DNA of 64,000 nucleotides from Calliopum simillimum (GCA_951812925.1 OX638370.1:82628004-82692003), one strand, 5' to 3'; shown: positions 1 through 12,227, counted from the stretch's first letter. Translations and numbers: made by a program. The notes: generated by a model not told the origin, from the sequence alone.

Positions 1-1024
1 TTAAAACGACCTCCGGACATCCTCTCTGGTCGAAATTTTTTTGTTCATCCATCGGGAATATATTCCACCATATTGTGTTATTGAGCATGAAAAATAAATT
101 TTTCTTAAAACCTTGGTCATAAGAGGAGATTATTTTCGGATATGCCCACATATACATCCGGGCGGTTTTTGGAATCGAGGAATCCATTTTTGGCATTTAT
201 GTTTATTATTTCCGCCAGAGGGCGCTTCGGTAAATGTTTTTGCATTTTATCGCCTTTTTTTGAGGAAAAAACCTTGAAAAATTAATTTTAAAGTGAAGAC
301 TCGTTGGAGTTTAATTTTTTAAGTGTTCATAATACTATACTTAAGTAAAAAATAAAAAAATAGAAAAAAAGTGCCATATTCCTTGATAAAACGAATTTAT
401 ATAAATCAGACAAAATCGAAAAACTTTGGAGAATTTGAAAGTCCTGAGTTTTGACGTACCCCTAATAAAATCAAGCTGAAAATGTTCGACTGTAAAGTTC
501 AAAACTATGATTGAAAAATTTAGGAATTCTGTAGATTCTCGCTACGTTGAAGTCAAATTTCTGTCAAGCAAAAAATGTAACGCATAATAATAAGTTGATT
601 GCTATTAACATTTTACATTGAGTGCACTTCAAAACAACCGCAATAACGAACTAAGGCGTTTGTCAACCCAGTTTCCGTGCCCGGCATATGCAAATTATAG
701 CGAGTACAAATGACTGTCATTCAACAAATGACATGTGACAAACAGTCATATGCACACGTACAGAACTGACGGGCGCGACTTGCATTTAACTCTGGCTAAA
801 GTTGAGAGACAAAACTAAAATAAAAACAGAAAACAAAATAAGCAAAATGAAACATGAATAACATGAATAAAACATAACAATAACAATTTTGAAAAATATT
901 AACGAAAATAATTTGAAATTGCATTTTAAATAAAAATTGATGGAATGTACGAAATATCAAAAAAAAACTATTAAATATTACGCTGTCATTAAAATGCTGC
1001 ACATGCAGAACGTACTTACATACA
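1..1024. other. AT-rich non-coding stretch
   Basis: No gene, RNA or repeat is recognised here. The only open frames are short, T-rich and unlike any known protein. Confidence 0.6.
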
Positions 1025-1350
1025 TACAGTGAGTCACAGATGTATTTTGCATACGAAAAATATTCAGAAATTCGAATTAATACTCAATTTTTAGCCGTTT
1101 CATTCTTAGGAAAGTAATATTTTTTTATAAACTTCGAGCCAATGGAACGTTAACTATGATACCACTTCATAAAAAAATTTAAATAATGCGTTCTAATCAC
1201 TTAAAAAGCAAAGAAATGATTTATTCATCTTTTTTATAAGGTTACAAAAGTATTTTGCTTTTTAGTAGAATTTTACTTTAAGATTATTTATCAAGTAAAA
1301 GAGGCCTTTTTAATAATAACCATGGTAGCCATTATTTGAGGAGACATCAT

Positions 1351-1815
1351 CTAAACATCTTTGCGAGGACTCCATCCCTTTATGACATTTTCGGTCGGTG
1401 TTTTTTCCCATTTTTCTTGCAGTACTTGTATGAGCACATTTTTTTGATAAAATATGGTATTTTTTGACCTTTCCACAAGATAAGACCAAAAAAATTCTAT
1501 TGGATTCGAAGAAGAATATCGCTGTGGTGTTTTAATCTCTTTGGTGTTGTACGGAAGTGTCCCAGGATGCGTATTTAGAGTCATTGTCTTTTGAAAATAA
1601 AAAGTCATCTTGTGGTAAGCCTATTTTCTAAGTACCGGGTGCAAATTTTTTTGTAAAATTGGACTGATATTCATGGCTATCCATATTGCCAGCATTAAGT
1701 TTAAGTTTCCCTATTCCATGAGCCAAGAACAGCCCACGACACACCATCATGTAAAATTGTTGGTTTAAAGTCATAAAAGTTTAGGGTTTTATTTGCCTTA
1801 TACCAGACCATACGG
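1351..1815 (-). pseudogene. Tc1-like transposase fragment, left arm
   Basis: Read on the minus strand, this arm encodes the C-terminal part of a Tc1-type DD34E transposase. The block RRRMVWYKANKTLNFY lies near 1800 and the terminal NPIEFFW motif, carrying the presumed catalytic glutamate, near 1500. It is closely similar to the right-arm fragment in reversed orientation. The N-terminal DNA-binding part and the first catalytic aspartate region are absent. Frames are broken between the blocks, so no functional protein is expected. Confidence 0.7.
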
Positions 1816-1845
1816 CGTCTATTGATTCGATGGAAAGCAAATATT

Positions 1846-2364
1846 ATATTATTAGATCCAATTGAAAGCGGAAATAATATTTTCGGATCCGATAGACGCC
1901 GCATGGTCTGGCAAAAAGCAAATAAAACCCTTAACTTTTATAACTTAAAAGCAATAATTTTACATGATGGTGTGTCGTGGGCTGTTCTCGGATTATGGAA
2001 TGGGGAAACTTAAACTTATCGGTGGCAATATGGATAGACATGAACATCAGTCCAATTCCACAAAAAAATTTGCACCCAGTACTTAAAAAATGGGCTTTAC
2101 CACAAGATGACTTTTTATTTTCAAAAGACAATGAGCCTAAATACACATCTTGGGACACTTCTGTACAACACCAAAGAGATTAAAACACCACAGCGATATT
2201 CTTCTTCGAATCCAATAGAATTTTTTTGGTCTTATCTTGTGGAAAGATCAAAAAGTACCATATTTGATCAAAAAAATGTGCTCATACAAGTACTGCAAGA
2301 AAAATGGGAAAAAACACCGACCGAAAATGTCATAAAGGGATGGAGTCCTCGCAAAGATGTTTAG
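1846..2364 (+). pseudogene. Tc1-like transposase fragment, right arm
   Basis: This is a Tc1-type DDE transposase remnant. Visible blocks in order are DPIESGNNIFGSDRRRMVW (first catalytic region, 1852-1908), a block ending KDNEPKYTS (second catalytic aspartate, near 2120-2150, matching the family motif QDNDPKHTS) and NPIEFFWSYL (catalytic glutamate, near 2210), followed by a short lysine/arginine-rich end. The blocks fall in two reading frames with at least two frameshifts, near 1980-2010 and 2110-2150. The N-terminal helix-turn-helix domain is missing. The fragment is inactive. Confidence 0.75.
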
Positions 2365-2689
2365 ATGATGTCTCCTCAAATAATGGCTACCATGGTTATT
2401 ATTAAAAAAGCCTCTTTTACTTGATAAATAATATCAAAGTAAAATTCTACTAAAAAGTATAATACTTTTGTGACCTTATAAAAATGATGAATAAATCATT
2501 TCTTTGCTTTTTAAGTGATTAGAACGCATTATTTAATTTTTTTATGAAGTGGTATTATAGTTAACGTTCCATTGACTGGAAGTTTATAAAAAAAATATTA
2601 CTTTCCTAAGAATGAAACGGCTAAAAATTGAGTATTAATTCGAATTTTTGAATATTTTTCGTATGCAAAATACTTCTGTGACACACTGT

Positions 2690-4205
2690 ATGTATAATGA
2701 CAAATAAAAACAAAAACAACAACAATAAAGACAAGAAGAGAGCAAACAACAATGAAAAACAACAAATATGGATGAATGAACGCTACACTACACAGCCAAT
2801 GTTGAATTCCGGATGCGGAACCAACAGCCATTGACTGAATGACAGTATGACGGCTATGAGTACGAGTGTGTGTTTGTGTATGTGTATGCATTGTTCAAAT
2901 GCACTTAAGCACATTGTATGCATGTATGTGTACTTATATCTATCGTTTTCCGAGGGTTGGTACTTATGCTCCCGGAAAAACAAAAATAATTAAAAATTTA
3001 TCATTAGAAATGGTTTTGTATCATTTTCCATTCCCGCGTCAAAAATCGTCGACTATCAATGTTGGATGAGATTCAGAATTAAACTCTTTTAACCAGTTAT
3101 TTTAGGTAGTGCCTCATTGCCAAAAGACCACGTGAATAGATCGGTTGAGATATTCCCAGTTAAAAGTTATCGTAAACTATAACTATCACAAGAAAAATGT
3201 TTGCTCAACTTTATGATGGTAATGTTAGATACAATTGTAGCATTGATATTTCTGTATACGAGTACATAAATTGCAAATACCATATGCAATTTCGCTTGAA
3301 CGCTGGCGTTGACTTCAATGTCTTCGTGCTTGGCATAATAACTCGTAAACTGCAAATGGTGCAGCGTTAGCTATTTGACAAATGTTAAGTCGAGTGGTGG
3401 TGGAGCTACTGCTTTTTTGTGTAAATATTTGAAATTTTTATTTATTTCTGGTGCTGCCAAATATTTTGCTGACGCTCTGTTTTATGTGTGATAGGGCTTA
3501 CAACATTGTTGAAAAACTTATGCTTTTATTTAATGTGTATTTGTAACCTTGTATTTAAGTAGCGAAATCTTTAAACAGGAACAGATTTACGATTTAAAGA
3601 TCTATCGATTTGACCTTGAATTTCAATTTATTAGAAATTTCATTAGTAATTTCCTTATTCTCACAAACAAAAGGTAGAAAAATATTAAAACTGTCAATCA
3701 ATATCAAAAGGTTCAAAACATTTTTAAATATTTATAAAAAATGTTGGTTTTTTTGGGCCGTGCACAGGTCTCGTGATGTTTTATAATGTTATTAGTCATT
3801 GCACGGAAGGAAAGGTGGCCCACATTTTAGTGCATTTTCGCATAGCTAAACTGATGAACGGTATCTTATATATATTCGGGCTTTAAATTTGAACTTAAAT
3901 AAAATTTCCAAACCCGGTTTTCGGTTTATCATAAAGTGGAAAAATTGGTTAGCGGTTTTTAGTCTTTTTTTACTAAAGTTTAAAAATCTTGCAAATAAAT
4001 TTCGGGTTTTCCAAGAAATCGGCTTTTTGGGGAAACTTGTGATTTTCGAAAGGGAGTATAGTATCAATCGATGTATTCAGTAGAAAAGAGCAGAGTATAT
4101 AACTTTAAACATCTTAAGATGCTGACATGGTGGCCCAATTCTAAGTTCGTATTCGGATTCTAAGCAAAACATACTTCGTAAATGACACGCAGCAGTCCAA
4201 CAACA
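2690..4205. other. Non-coding, short GT microsatellite
   Basis: A GT-rich run lies at about 2864-2890. The stretch near 3290-3400 is less AT-rich than its surroundings, but no gene can be supported. Nothing else is recognised. Confidence 0.5.
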
Positions 4206-4207
4206 AT

Positions 4208-5075
4208 CATTTTTGAAGTTTTTTTATCCACTGTACATGAAATAAACAAAAATACCGCATTCTTGTACAACCTCCACATGTGCGTTATTTTTGCCCTTTT
4301 TTTTAAAAAGGTACAAAAATGACACCTAAAACGGAAATATTGAGTCAGTATGTACTACAGAAATATTTGCTATTCAATTTCACAAAAATCGTTAAAATCA
4401 GTAAGCAGTTCTAACAATAAATATTTTCCAAATTTCACCCCATTGTAAAACTCTAAAACTACATTTTGGACAAAACTCGTTCTCATAAGATCATAACGAA
4501 ATCACACAAGGATTATTTTCCTAGAATACTTTAACCCATTATATCCGGTTTTTATGGGTCTTTTTGACCCCTTTTTCTAAAACTGAGCCACAATGGTTTT
4601 AAAAATTTTGCAAAAATATCCTACAAAAAATTTCATTTAGAGTCGCCAAAGACGAAAAATTCTTAAAACTTAAGGTAAGCGCGTCAGGGATGTAATTAAT
4701 ATGCAATGTGAAAATTCCTAATTGATTTTAACGATTTTTTTGGTTTCGGGCTCAAATTTCGATCTTTACGTATTTAGAAACTAGTAGTGAAATTTAATAG
4801 CAAATATTTCTGTAGTACATACTGAGTCAATATTTGCCTGTTTTGGGTGTCATTTTTGTACCTTTTTAAGAAAAGGGCAAAAATGACCCACATGTGGGGG
4901 TCAAATAGGGTTAAAATTTTTTACAAAATATTCCCCGCAATATCCTGCATTAGTTTGTTGAACACATGATACACCTCAGATGTAAGGATCATATAGTTAA
5001 ATTCATCGATATACCACAAGAATGCGGTATTTTTGGTTTTTTCATATACAGTGGATAAAAAACTTCAAAAATCGA
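4208..5075. repeat. Foldback repeat, interrupted palindrome
   Basis: Bases 4208-4262 are inverted relative to 5018-5072 (shared core ACTGTA..ATACCGCATTCTTGT), and 4270-4382 are inverted relative to 4790-4902 (shared core AGTATGTACTACAGAAATAT). The right arm carries about 115 extra bases at 4903-5017. No open frame of interest lies inside. A segment 4531-4914 begins TTAACCC and ends GGGTTAA, which could mark a piggyBac-like MITE, but the larger palindrome runs past it, so that reading is weak. Confidence 0.65.
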
Positions 5076-5781
5076 TTAAAAAAAATGTGATGTGCTGGAG
5101 AAAAACCACGAGAAACTGGTATTTTTTTTAACGTCTACATTAAGAATTTTTTGGATTTTCTAATGTATTTTAAAAAAAGTTCGAAATTGTTCCACAGTAT
5201 ATTCAACCCTTGGGAAAAAAAAATATTTCTTAAATTTTTCTAATGTCGATTACTGGTATACTTATTCAAAATGCACTTTATTTCTGAAGTTTTACTTTTG
5301 CAAAGTTTAATTTTTTCAAATAACTAGGCTTTAGTATGTTGATATATGTCGGTATTTCACATTATTCTGATAAGTATAAATCGATTTTTGAAAAAACAAA
5401 TCCGATTTATTTTCAGTGCACACACGTCTCTTGCTAAGAAATGAAGCTTGGTATTCAAACTTTTCAACACTATACATAAAACTGTATGAGAATTGGACAA
5501 TCTGTGTTAAATTTTACATAGCATTGAGCAAAATTGACCTTGGCTTTGAGTCCTGGTCTTTGAAATTTTACGTGACCAAGGCGCTGATATAATTTGAAGA
5601 CCTACACAGTACACATTTTGGGTGTAAAATGCAAACCAAATTAAAGTGAATGCAAATCCACACCAAACTTGGTTTAAAACCTATGCTACAAATTGGTATA
5701 CAAAGCGTTTATGCTTGTTCGTATAAAATTTATACAAATAAAGTATTATTACAATTTCAATTAAAAAAAAAACTAGTAAGG
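5076..5781. other. AT-rich non-coding stretch
   Basis: Nothing recognised on either strand. Confidence 0.5.
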
Positions 5782-6348
5782 GTGTTATATTTGGCCTAGC
5801 CAAACATTAAATACTCTACACTGCAGTATTTCGAAAATTTTGCTTATATGGAAGGTGTCACGCCCTCTTCTCCGAGTTCACCCAGTTTTTATTCAGAGCG
5901 TACATTTATAATTCTTATTGTTTGGGTAAAATTTAGTTGGATTATCCCAAAAAACTCCTTCAGTATAGCATTTTGAAACTTTTGCTTAAATAGGGGGTTC
6001 CACGCCATCTTGTCCGAATTCACCTAGTTTTTGCTCAGAGCTTGCACTAACTTTTCCTAGTATTTATGTGTATTTTGGTTACATTGTCGTGAAAAATACT
6101 CTTAAAGTTGCATTTTGAATACATTTCTTGTATGGCCGGTAGACGTCACCGATGACCGATTTCGCTCATTTTCGGTCCCTCGATCTAACTTTGACGACAG
6201 CAGAATACCAAATTTCATTGAATTATCTTGCTCAGTTTTTCCAAAAAAATTATTTCCACGCACAGACAGCCAGCCTGCCAGCCAGCTAGCCAGACAGACG
6301 GACATAACTATATCGACTAAGGAGGTGATTCTGATCAAGAATATACAT
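5782..6348 (+). repeat. Dispersed repeat DR1, copy 1, 5' part
   Basis: This is the first part of a dispersed repeat seen four times in the window (also 15293-15907, 36348-36676 and 42425-42914). It opens with a TTGGCC-GCCAAACATTAAATA block and later holds runs of CAGCCAGCC and CAGACAGACGGACAT, then CTATATCGAC and CTGATCAAGAATATA. A similar GACGGACATGG..CTGATCAAGAATATA block is, from memory, common in dipteran intergenic DNA. The copy is split by the foldback element that follows and resumes at 7957. Confidence 0.7.
6341..6348. repeat. Target-site duplication, left
   Basis: ATATACAT, repeated exactly at 7957-7964. Removing the element restores the CAAGAATATACATATATTC junction expected from the other dispersed-repeat copies. 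Confidence 0.85.
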
Positions 6349-7956
6349 TAGGGTAGGCCGATTTGAAAACTGATCTCGGCTAACCCCCTATGTGAAAGTT
6401 CAGTCAATTCTATGAATATTTGCCCAAGGAACTATACTTCTGCGTTCAACTTTAGTTCGGCGCATTTTTGATCAAAAATTGTACCTTTCATCAATATTTT
6501 TTTTTTATTTTCATACTAAAGTTTAAAAATTTTTATATAGACAAAAGTAATGTCATTATATGATTTGGCTGGTATTCTGTCAGTAATCAATTAAATTGTG
6601 TTCTATTTACATAAAAACTTCACTTGATGGTGTGGAATTGATGCTTTATATTTAAAAAAAGTGATATAGGTCAAATAGCCGATTATTATTACCGACTTTC
6701 AAAATAAACGATTCATATTTTTGGATGAATTTTTTCAAACAAAACACCAACCTATGCTGAAAGTTCATTCAATTCTATGAATATTTGCCCAAGGAACCAT
6801 ACCTCTACGTTCAACTTTAGTTCGGCGCATTTTCAATTGAAAATTTTACCTTGCGTTTAATATTTATTTTTATGCTTAATTTTCAAAATTTCTATAGAGA
6901 CAAAAGTAATATCATAACATGTTTTGGCTGGTATGCTGTTAGTAATCAATAAAATTGGGTTCTGTTTTTACGAAAAGTTTACTTGATAGCGTGAAATTGA
7001 TTACATTTATTCCAAGAAATTATATCGGTCACATAACCGATTTATTATAAACGATTCATATTTTTAAATGGATATTTTTAATCGAAACACCAACCCAAGT
7101 GTTTTTGGATGCTAGGATGCCGAATCTGACATTATTTTTTTTCCAGGGCAACATTTAGTGGCAGTTTTAGGAAATAAATTAGCCGCTTTTTTTAATTTTA
7201 CAAAACAATATACCAAAAATCTATATAAAAATATGAATCGTTTATAATAAATATAAATAATTTGACCGATATAATTTTTTGGAATAAATATAATCAATTC
7301 CACGCTATCAAGTAAAGTGTTCGTAAAACCAGAACACAATTTTATTAATTACTGACAGAATACCAGCCAAAACATATAATGACATTACTTTTGTCTCTAT
7401 AGAAATTTTGAAAATTAAGCATAAAAATAAATATTAAACGCAAGGTAAAATTTTCAATTGAAAATGCGCCAAACTAAAGTTGAACGTAGAGGTATGGTTT
7501 CTTGGGCAAATATTCATAGAATTGAATGAACTTTCAGCCAAAGTTGGTGTTTTGTTTGAAAAAATTCATCTAAAAATATGAATCGTTTATTTTGAAAGTC
7601 GGCCATAATAATCGACTATTTGACCCATATCACTTTTTTAAATATAAAGCATCAATTCCACACCATCAAGTGAAGATTTTATGTAAATAGAACACAATTT
7701 AATTGATTACTGACAGAATACCAGCCAAATCATATAATCACATTACTTTTGTCTTTATAAAAATTTTTAAACTTTAGTATGAAAATAAAAAAAAAATATT
7801 GATGAAAGGTACAATTTTTGATCAAAAATGCGCCGAACTAAAGTTGAACGCAGAAGTATAGTTCCTTGGGCAAATATTCATAGAATTGAATGAACTTTCA
7901 CATAGGGGGGTAGCCGAGGTCGATAAAATTTCCTCCATACAATTTGGCCCACCCTA
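6349..7956. mobile_element. Long-inverted-repeat (foldback) transposon, 8-bp TSD
   Basis: The element starts TAGGGTAGGCC and ends GGCCCACCCTA. It is flanked by the identical octamer ATATACAT at 6341-6348 and 7957-7964. Almost the whole length is palindromic, with arms of about 6380-7110 and 7130-7925. Each arm is itself two diverged direct copies of a roughly 370-bp unit starting GAAAGTTCA(G/T)TCAATTCTATG, giving four copies arranged forward-forward-reverse-reverse. No transposase is present. An 8-bp target duplication points to the hAT or P superfamilies, and P-type foldbacks such as Galileo have comparable architecture. The superfamily assignment is inference. Confidence 0.85.
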
Positions 7957-7964
7957 ATATACAT
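7957..7964. repeat. Target-site duplication, right
   Basis: Exact copy of the octamer ATATACAT at 6341-6348. Confidence 0.85.
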
Positions 7965-8047
7965 ATATTCTTTTCCATACCTGCCACTCCTCCTTCCCTG
8001 CGTTACAAACGGAAAGACAAAGTGAATATACCCCGGGTGTAGGGTAT
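7965..8047 (+). repeat. Dispersed repeat DR1, copy 1, 3' part
   Basis: Continues the repeat interrupted at 6348: ATACCTGCCACTCCTCC, CTGCGTTACAAACGGAAAG and the terminal block AATATACCCCGGGTGTAGGG. The same end block closes the copies at 15.9, 36.7 and 42.9 kb. Confidence 0.75.
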
Positions 8048-8240
8048 AAAAAACGACCGCAGGAGGATTCGATCCTACGACCGTCCGTGTGATAGATACA
8101 AACATTTAATTTTTACTTTCAATTGCAAATTCGTTAGACCGCTACACCATCGTCCGATACGATGAAGAGGTTAAAAAATTTGTATATTAAGCAAACGTTG
8201 TTCAAACAGAATTTGATATTAGAATTATACAATTTCGGTA
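8048..8240 (-). repeat. tRNA-like module (A box, B box, T run)
   Basis: On the minus strand this holds an A-box-like TGGTGTAGCGGTCTAACG (8132-8149), a B-box-like GGATCGAATCC (8065-8075) and then TTTTTT (8053-8048), the order and terminator of an RNA polymerase III unit. A T-arm can be drawn with four of five pairs, but the acceptor stem does not pair over seven bases, and the A to B distance is longer than in an intronless tRNA. The homologous copy at 32570-32740 also shares the upstream flank ending TTAATATACAAAT..CCTCTTC. A tRNA-derived SINE or a tRNA-like part of a transposon is more likely than a working tRNA gene. Confidence 0.6.
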
Positions 8241-8389
8241 TGAAATTTATAGAATTTAAACGTTTTGGCTTAGAATAACTTTATAAAAAAAAATTTTATA
8301 AATTATATCAAAAAAACTCGAAAACATAAGTTTATAAAAACAAATAGTAGAAATAAGTTTATACTTTATCCTCAAACCTTTTGCTGTGT

Positions 8390-8695
8390 AGACAAAGATT
8401 ACTATGGTCTTGGTCACGATGGTCATCAAGATGGTTTGTAATTTAAAGTAAAGAGATAAATCACGCCCTTTTCGAGCATAAGATAATTTCTTAATTCGGA
8501 ATTTTGCTTTTTAAAACGAACAGCTTTGAAAAGTTAAGAAATTTTGAGTGTCCAACAATCTTAAGAGATTTTTTCAAAACGAAAACTAAGACGAAAACTT
8601 AATGCCCAAGACATAAAATCAATACTACGACAAAGATCAAGACCCAATGTTCAAGTCCAAGACTGCTGGGGTCTTCGTTTGCTCATCATTAATTT
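8390..8695. repeat. GACCAAG-rich inverted low-complexity repeat
   Basis: GGTCTTGGTC-type words lie on the left (near 8404) and CAAGACC/CCAAGACTG words on the right, ending TTTGCTCATCATTA at about 8679-8692. The same combination occurs at 12035-12095, 46285-46375 and 62821-63180. It is a small inverted-repeat family built from simple GACCAA units. Confidence 0.5.
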
Positions 8696-10540
8696 CACAT
8701 AATCGATGAGTTAGTTTACCACGTTGATTAGAGAATTTTGCACCGAGTAATTTTTCAAACTGTTTTGTGTTGAATATAAATATTATACAGATTAATTAAG
8801 CGGTTAATATAAATTTATCGATATATCATTATATCGACTTTTTGAAAACCAGTGTCCCAAAATCTCAATAAAGGTACACCATTCTATCGTTATATCCCAT
8901 TATTCGATGTCAGAATTTTTTTTTTTTCAGTATTCTGTGTGAAATCACAATAACATTGCTTAGAGAATTTCACATACTAATGAAAGAATTTTATATTTTT
9001 TTGAGAGAAATTGTTTCACACACCGAATATTTTAAATAGTTTTATTTTTCATTTAAAACATTTTTTTTATCGCAACCATAAAAAAAAAAACAAAATTTGC
9101 ATCTGTAAAAATTATCTTCTCATTAGTTTTTTGTTTTTTTTTTTAGTGCTATTTTTTAAGCACGCATAATGCATTTACATGAAATGATATGTGTTTTTTC
9201 GTTGTTGTTCAACAATTTTAACATGCGAAACATGAAAACAAAAAAAAATTTTTGAATAAGAAAAAAACAGAAAAAATGCTGTCACAGTTTCTTAGTTTTT
9301 TTGTGCTGTTTTTATTCCAAGTGTGTCACCATGTAATGCTGCATTGTCAAAAAATATATTTTTTTTTTTATTTTTTGTTTTTAACATTTTTATGCACAAT
9401 GCGATGCATGTTGCATGCGAGTCTGTAAAATTTTGTATGCGCATAGATTTTGTTGCATCAGTGGAAAAATTCATTTTACTTACTGCTATCTACTTATACA
9501 ATACTTACATATACAATTTTTCATAAAAAATGATACAGCAAAATATTCTATAGAAAAATCACAACGCATGCAATTTTGTGATATGAAATTCTGGTTTTTT
9601 TTAACAATAAAGTTACTTGCAATTGTGCAGTTTATGGAAAATGTAAAACAATACGTCGAAGGACACTTTATTATGCACTTAAAATTTATAACAAACTTGT
9701 TTACATATCATTTCTTCGAAATTTATTATCCTTGAATTGACTTAAATTGATTTTCTTTGAATTGATTTTATCAGGAAAGTTCTAATAGGAGTTATTTAAA
9801 TTTGTTCAAAATGAAATGGTTCTATTTACTAATGAAATCGTTATAATATCAAACTCAATGTTGACCATAATTTTCTCAGAATATTATTAAAACATTTTGG
9901 TTATGCACTCAACTAATTATCTCTGCCGTTTCGATTGCTCGACCTATTACTTGAATCAGTTCCCTGAAGAAAGTTTTCGCACTTTTTAAATTTGCCTTGG
10001 ATTTTATATTGTGACATATATAATGTTGTATAAATTCAAAACTGAAAACAAATATTTAAAATGTGATATTCACTTGCGTAAAATGAGTTAACCGTACCAA
10101 CTGACGCAAATTGAGTTTAAACAAAGCAGAAAAAACTCAAAGCAGTCCGTACCGCACAGCCGATACAACACACTCTAGAATCCACTGCCTACCACAGCAG
10201 AAATTCAGGTCGTGAATAGGAAGAAATGTTAATGCCGAGATATTCTTTTCACCATAATGTTGAAAAACCATTTAGTCAAAAACGCACAGTCACAGACTTA
10301 AGAGAACTATCAAGAAAGATCCCCTTTACTCCAGCGGTCATTTCAAAAGTAACACTGTTAATTTAAAAACCATATTTCGAATTTTTTCCTTCCAACTCTT
10401 AATGGAGATATTCCAGCAATCTTAGATACAGTTTTTTCTCAGTATATAATTCTTGAGAAAAAAGTAGCATTGTGAACAAAATATTACAGGAAAACGATCT
10501 TTTGCTCTGGCTCTATAAATCCGTATTTTGAAAAATTTTT
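8696..10540. other. Long AT-rich non-coding stretch
   Basis: Poly-T and poly-A runs occur at 8920-9370. Open frames at 9292-9735 are T-rich with no family motif. Nothing else is recognised. Confidence 0.5.
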
Positions 10541-11570
10541 TTGTTAGGTATATGGAAAAATCTCAGCAAGTGTGACTTTTTCGTAAAAAAACAAGTAATT
10601 TTTCAAACATGTGGCACTCTTTTTTGGTCAACGAATTATTAATTTTAGATATATTAGAAGCATTTTTCAGCCTGCGTTGCTGTCTTTTTTCGATCTCCTC
10701 CCCCAATATCTTCAAAAATCATTTTTCGAGGGTGATGCGCTGAATTTTGCGAATCAGACACATCAACAGGATGCCGTTTTTCTCACGTCTATGTTAAGGA
10801 TCCTGAAAAACCCAAACAATTCGCTGAACCGCCTCAAAAGTTATAGCTCAATAACGGTTTTTATCAAAATTTGCGAATTTCGCTTGAATTTCGCCATTGT
10901 TCAAGTTTGCAATGGGCGGCGATTTTTTTACATATTACTTGGCCCTAAATCCAATGATCACGCAAAGTTTGAGACTGTTTTGTGCACTCGGGTTGTTGTG
11001 CCTTTCAAAATACCATTTTTTAGACGCATGAAAAATTGCCATTAGAGCATCTTTTCAAGTGTGTTGCCACCGAACCATAAGTGGCACATCCTTCTACGTA
11101 GCCAGATATTTTAGTCATAACATTAAGAAATAATATTTCAAGGGGAATATTACGAAAAAGCAATCACATCCAGAGCAGTATGTTAGAAACTGAAAATAAC
11201 CAGATTTCGGGTAAAACCATCCACACAACTTGATAGACCCGTATCTAGCGTTCCACCCAGAGGTACATTAACGGAATGCCGTTTTGCTTACATCTAAACA
11301 CTCATGATCCTGAAAGCCCCAAAGAATCCACTGAACGCCTCAAAAGTTATAGCACAATAACGGAAGCGGTTTTTTCATTTTGCTCAAATTTCGGCAAAAA
11401 AATTAAAAAATAAAGCTTCCAGGCTGTAGCACGCGCATGTTTTTGTATTTAGCATCATTCAATAAGTATCCCAGACATGTTAGAATGGATGGGAAATGCA
11501 ATGAGTGCTCACACCTTGAACCGAGACCAGTTCACTCCAAAAGTCACACTTGCTGAGATTTCCCCATGTC
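10541..11570. repeat. Diverged element with inverted ends and an internal duplication
   Basis: The left end AATCTCAGCAAGTGTGACTTTT (10560-10581) is inverted at the right end (about 11536-11562, AAAAGTCACACTTGCTGAGATT). Inside, 10771-10880 and 11270-11400 are diverged direct copies sharing GGATGCCGTTTT, ATGATCCTGAAA, CGCCTCAAAAGTTATAG and CAATAACGG. The open frame at 10611-11045 crosses this structure and resembles no known protein. The element type is not identified. Confidence 0.55.
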
Positions 11571-12131
11571 CGTTTGTTTGATATTATGAGATTCGGAAAG
11601 TAGTTCCTCCGAAATTGACTTCTATAAGATCAGATTCGATTTTAATTAGAACTTCCACCACTTATTTCTAGACTTTTAGGGAACGGAACATTGTCTTCCT
11701 CTAAAAGAAGATGCTGTTCAAACCTCTACTAATGTTTCAAAGGCTGGGAAGATAAAGAAGAGCTCAGTGTATAATTTAAATTCTTAAGTGAAATGATTTT
11801 TATCGAGAAACATCTGTAAAAATCTGCAATGTACCATTTACTAATTATGGCTGGATATGCCGACAATCTCTAAGAAATCAAATTTTCTCAGTGCTTGATA
11901 CCTGGGTATAAAGGCGCTGAGGGAAATAAAAAAGCGGAGATTAACATCAACAAATGAGTTGCCATACTACCTGGCACCTGGAAATAAATCCAAAGAGTTA
12001 GCAGTAGTAATAAGCAAACCAAAACCATGATCATTGTATGGTTGTTTTTTGAAATCAGAACCAAAGCCAAGACTGATTTTGCTCATCATTAGTTAGCAAA
12101 ATCTTGATGGGCGAACGATGTGATATGAGTA
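11571..12131. other. Non-coding, with a fragment of the GACCAAG family
   Basis: At 12035-12095 the sequence AACCAAAGCCAAGACTGATTT followed by TGCTCATCATTAG matches the right end of the repeat at 8390-8695. No gene is seen. Confidence 0.5.
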
Positions 12132-12227
12132 CCCAGTGTGCCAGACGGTTCATGTCTCCGCTTTTTTATCCGTTACGGATCAGTAACGGATGAAAAAGCG
12201 GAGATATGAACCGTCTGGCACACTGGG
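12132..12227. mobile_element. 96-bp hairpin MITE with TA target duplication
   Basis: A near-perfect palindrome starts CCCAGTGTGCCAGACGG and ends with its complement. TA flanks it at 12130-12131 and 12228-12229. The arms are about 45 bp and the loop only a few bases. The end sequence matches the termini of the 1.1-kb element at 34126-35223, which also contains CGTTACGGAT words, so this may be its minimal derivative. There is no coding capacity. Confidence 0.85.

Larger units (their letters stand above)
1027..2688. mobile_element. Palindromic Tc1-like transposon
   Basis: Inverted termini CAGTGWGTCACAGA lie next to TA dinucleotides at 1025-1026 and 2689-2690, the target duplication expected of the Tc1/mariner superfamily. 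The left half (about 1027-1815) is a reverse-complement copy of the right half (about 1885-2688), so the unit is a large palindrome with a short non-repeated centre near 1820-1885. Each arm carries the 3' portion of a Tc1-type transposase pointing outward. The 5' part of the gene is missing on both sides. The structure fits a head-to-head rearranged copy or a foldback derivative that could still be moved by a transposase supplied elsewhere. Confidence 0.85.

Noticed and set aside
4531..4914. A piggyBac-type MITE with TTAA ends
   Set aside because: TTAACCC..GGGTTAA ends fit, but the inverted arms of the surrounding palindrome run through these ends, so they are probably not the true boundaries.
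10611..11045. A 144-codon open frame
   Set aside because: It has no family motif and crosses the boundary of an internally duplicated inverted-repeat element. Best explained as chance.
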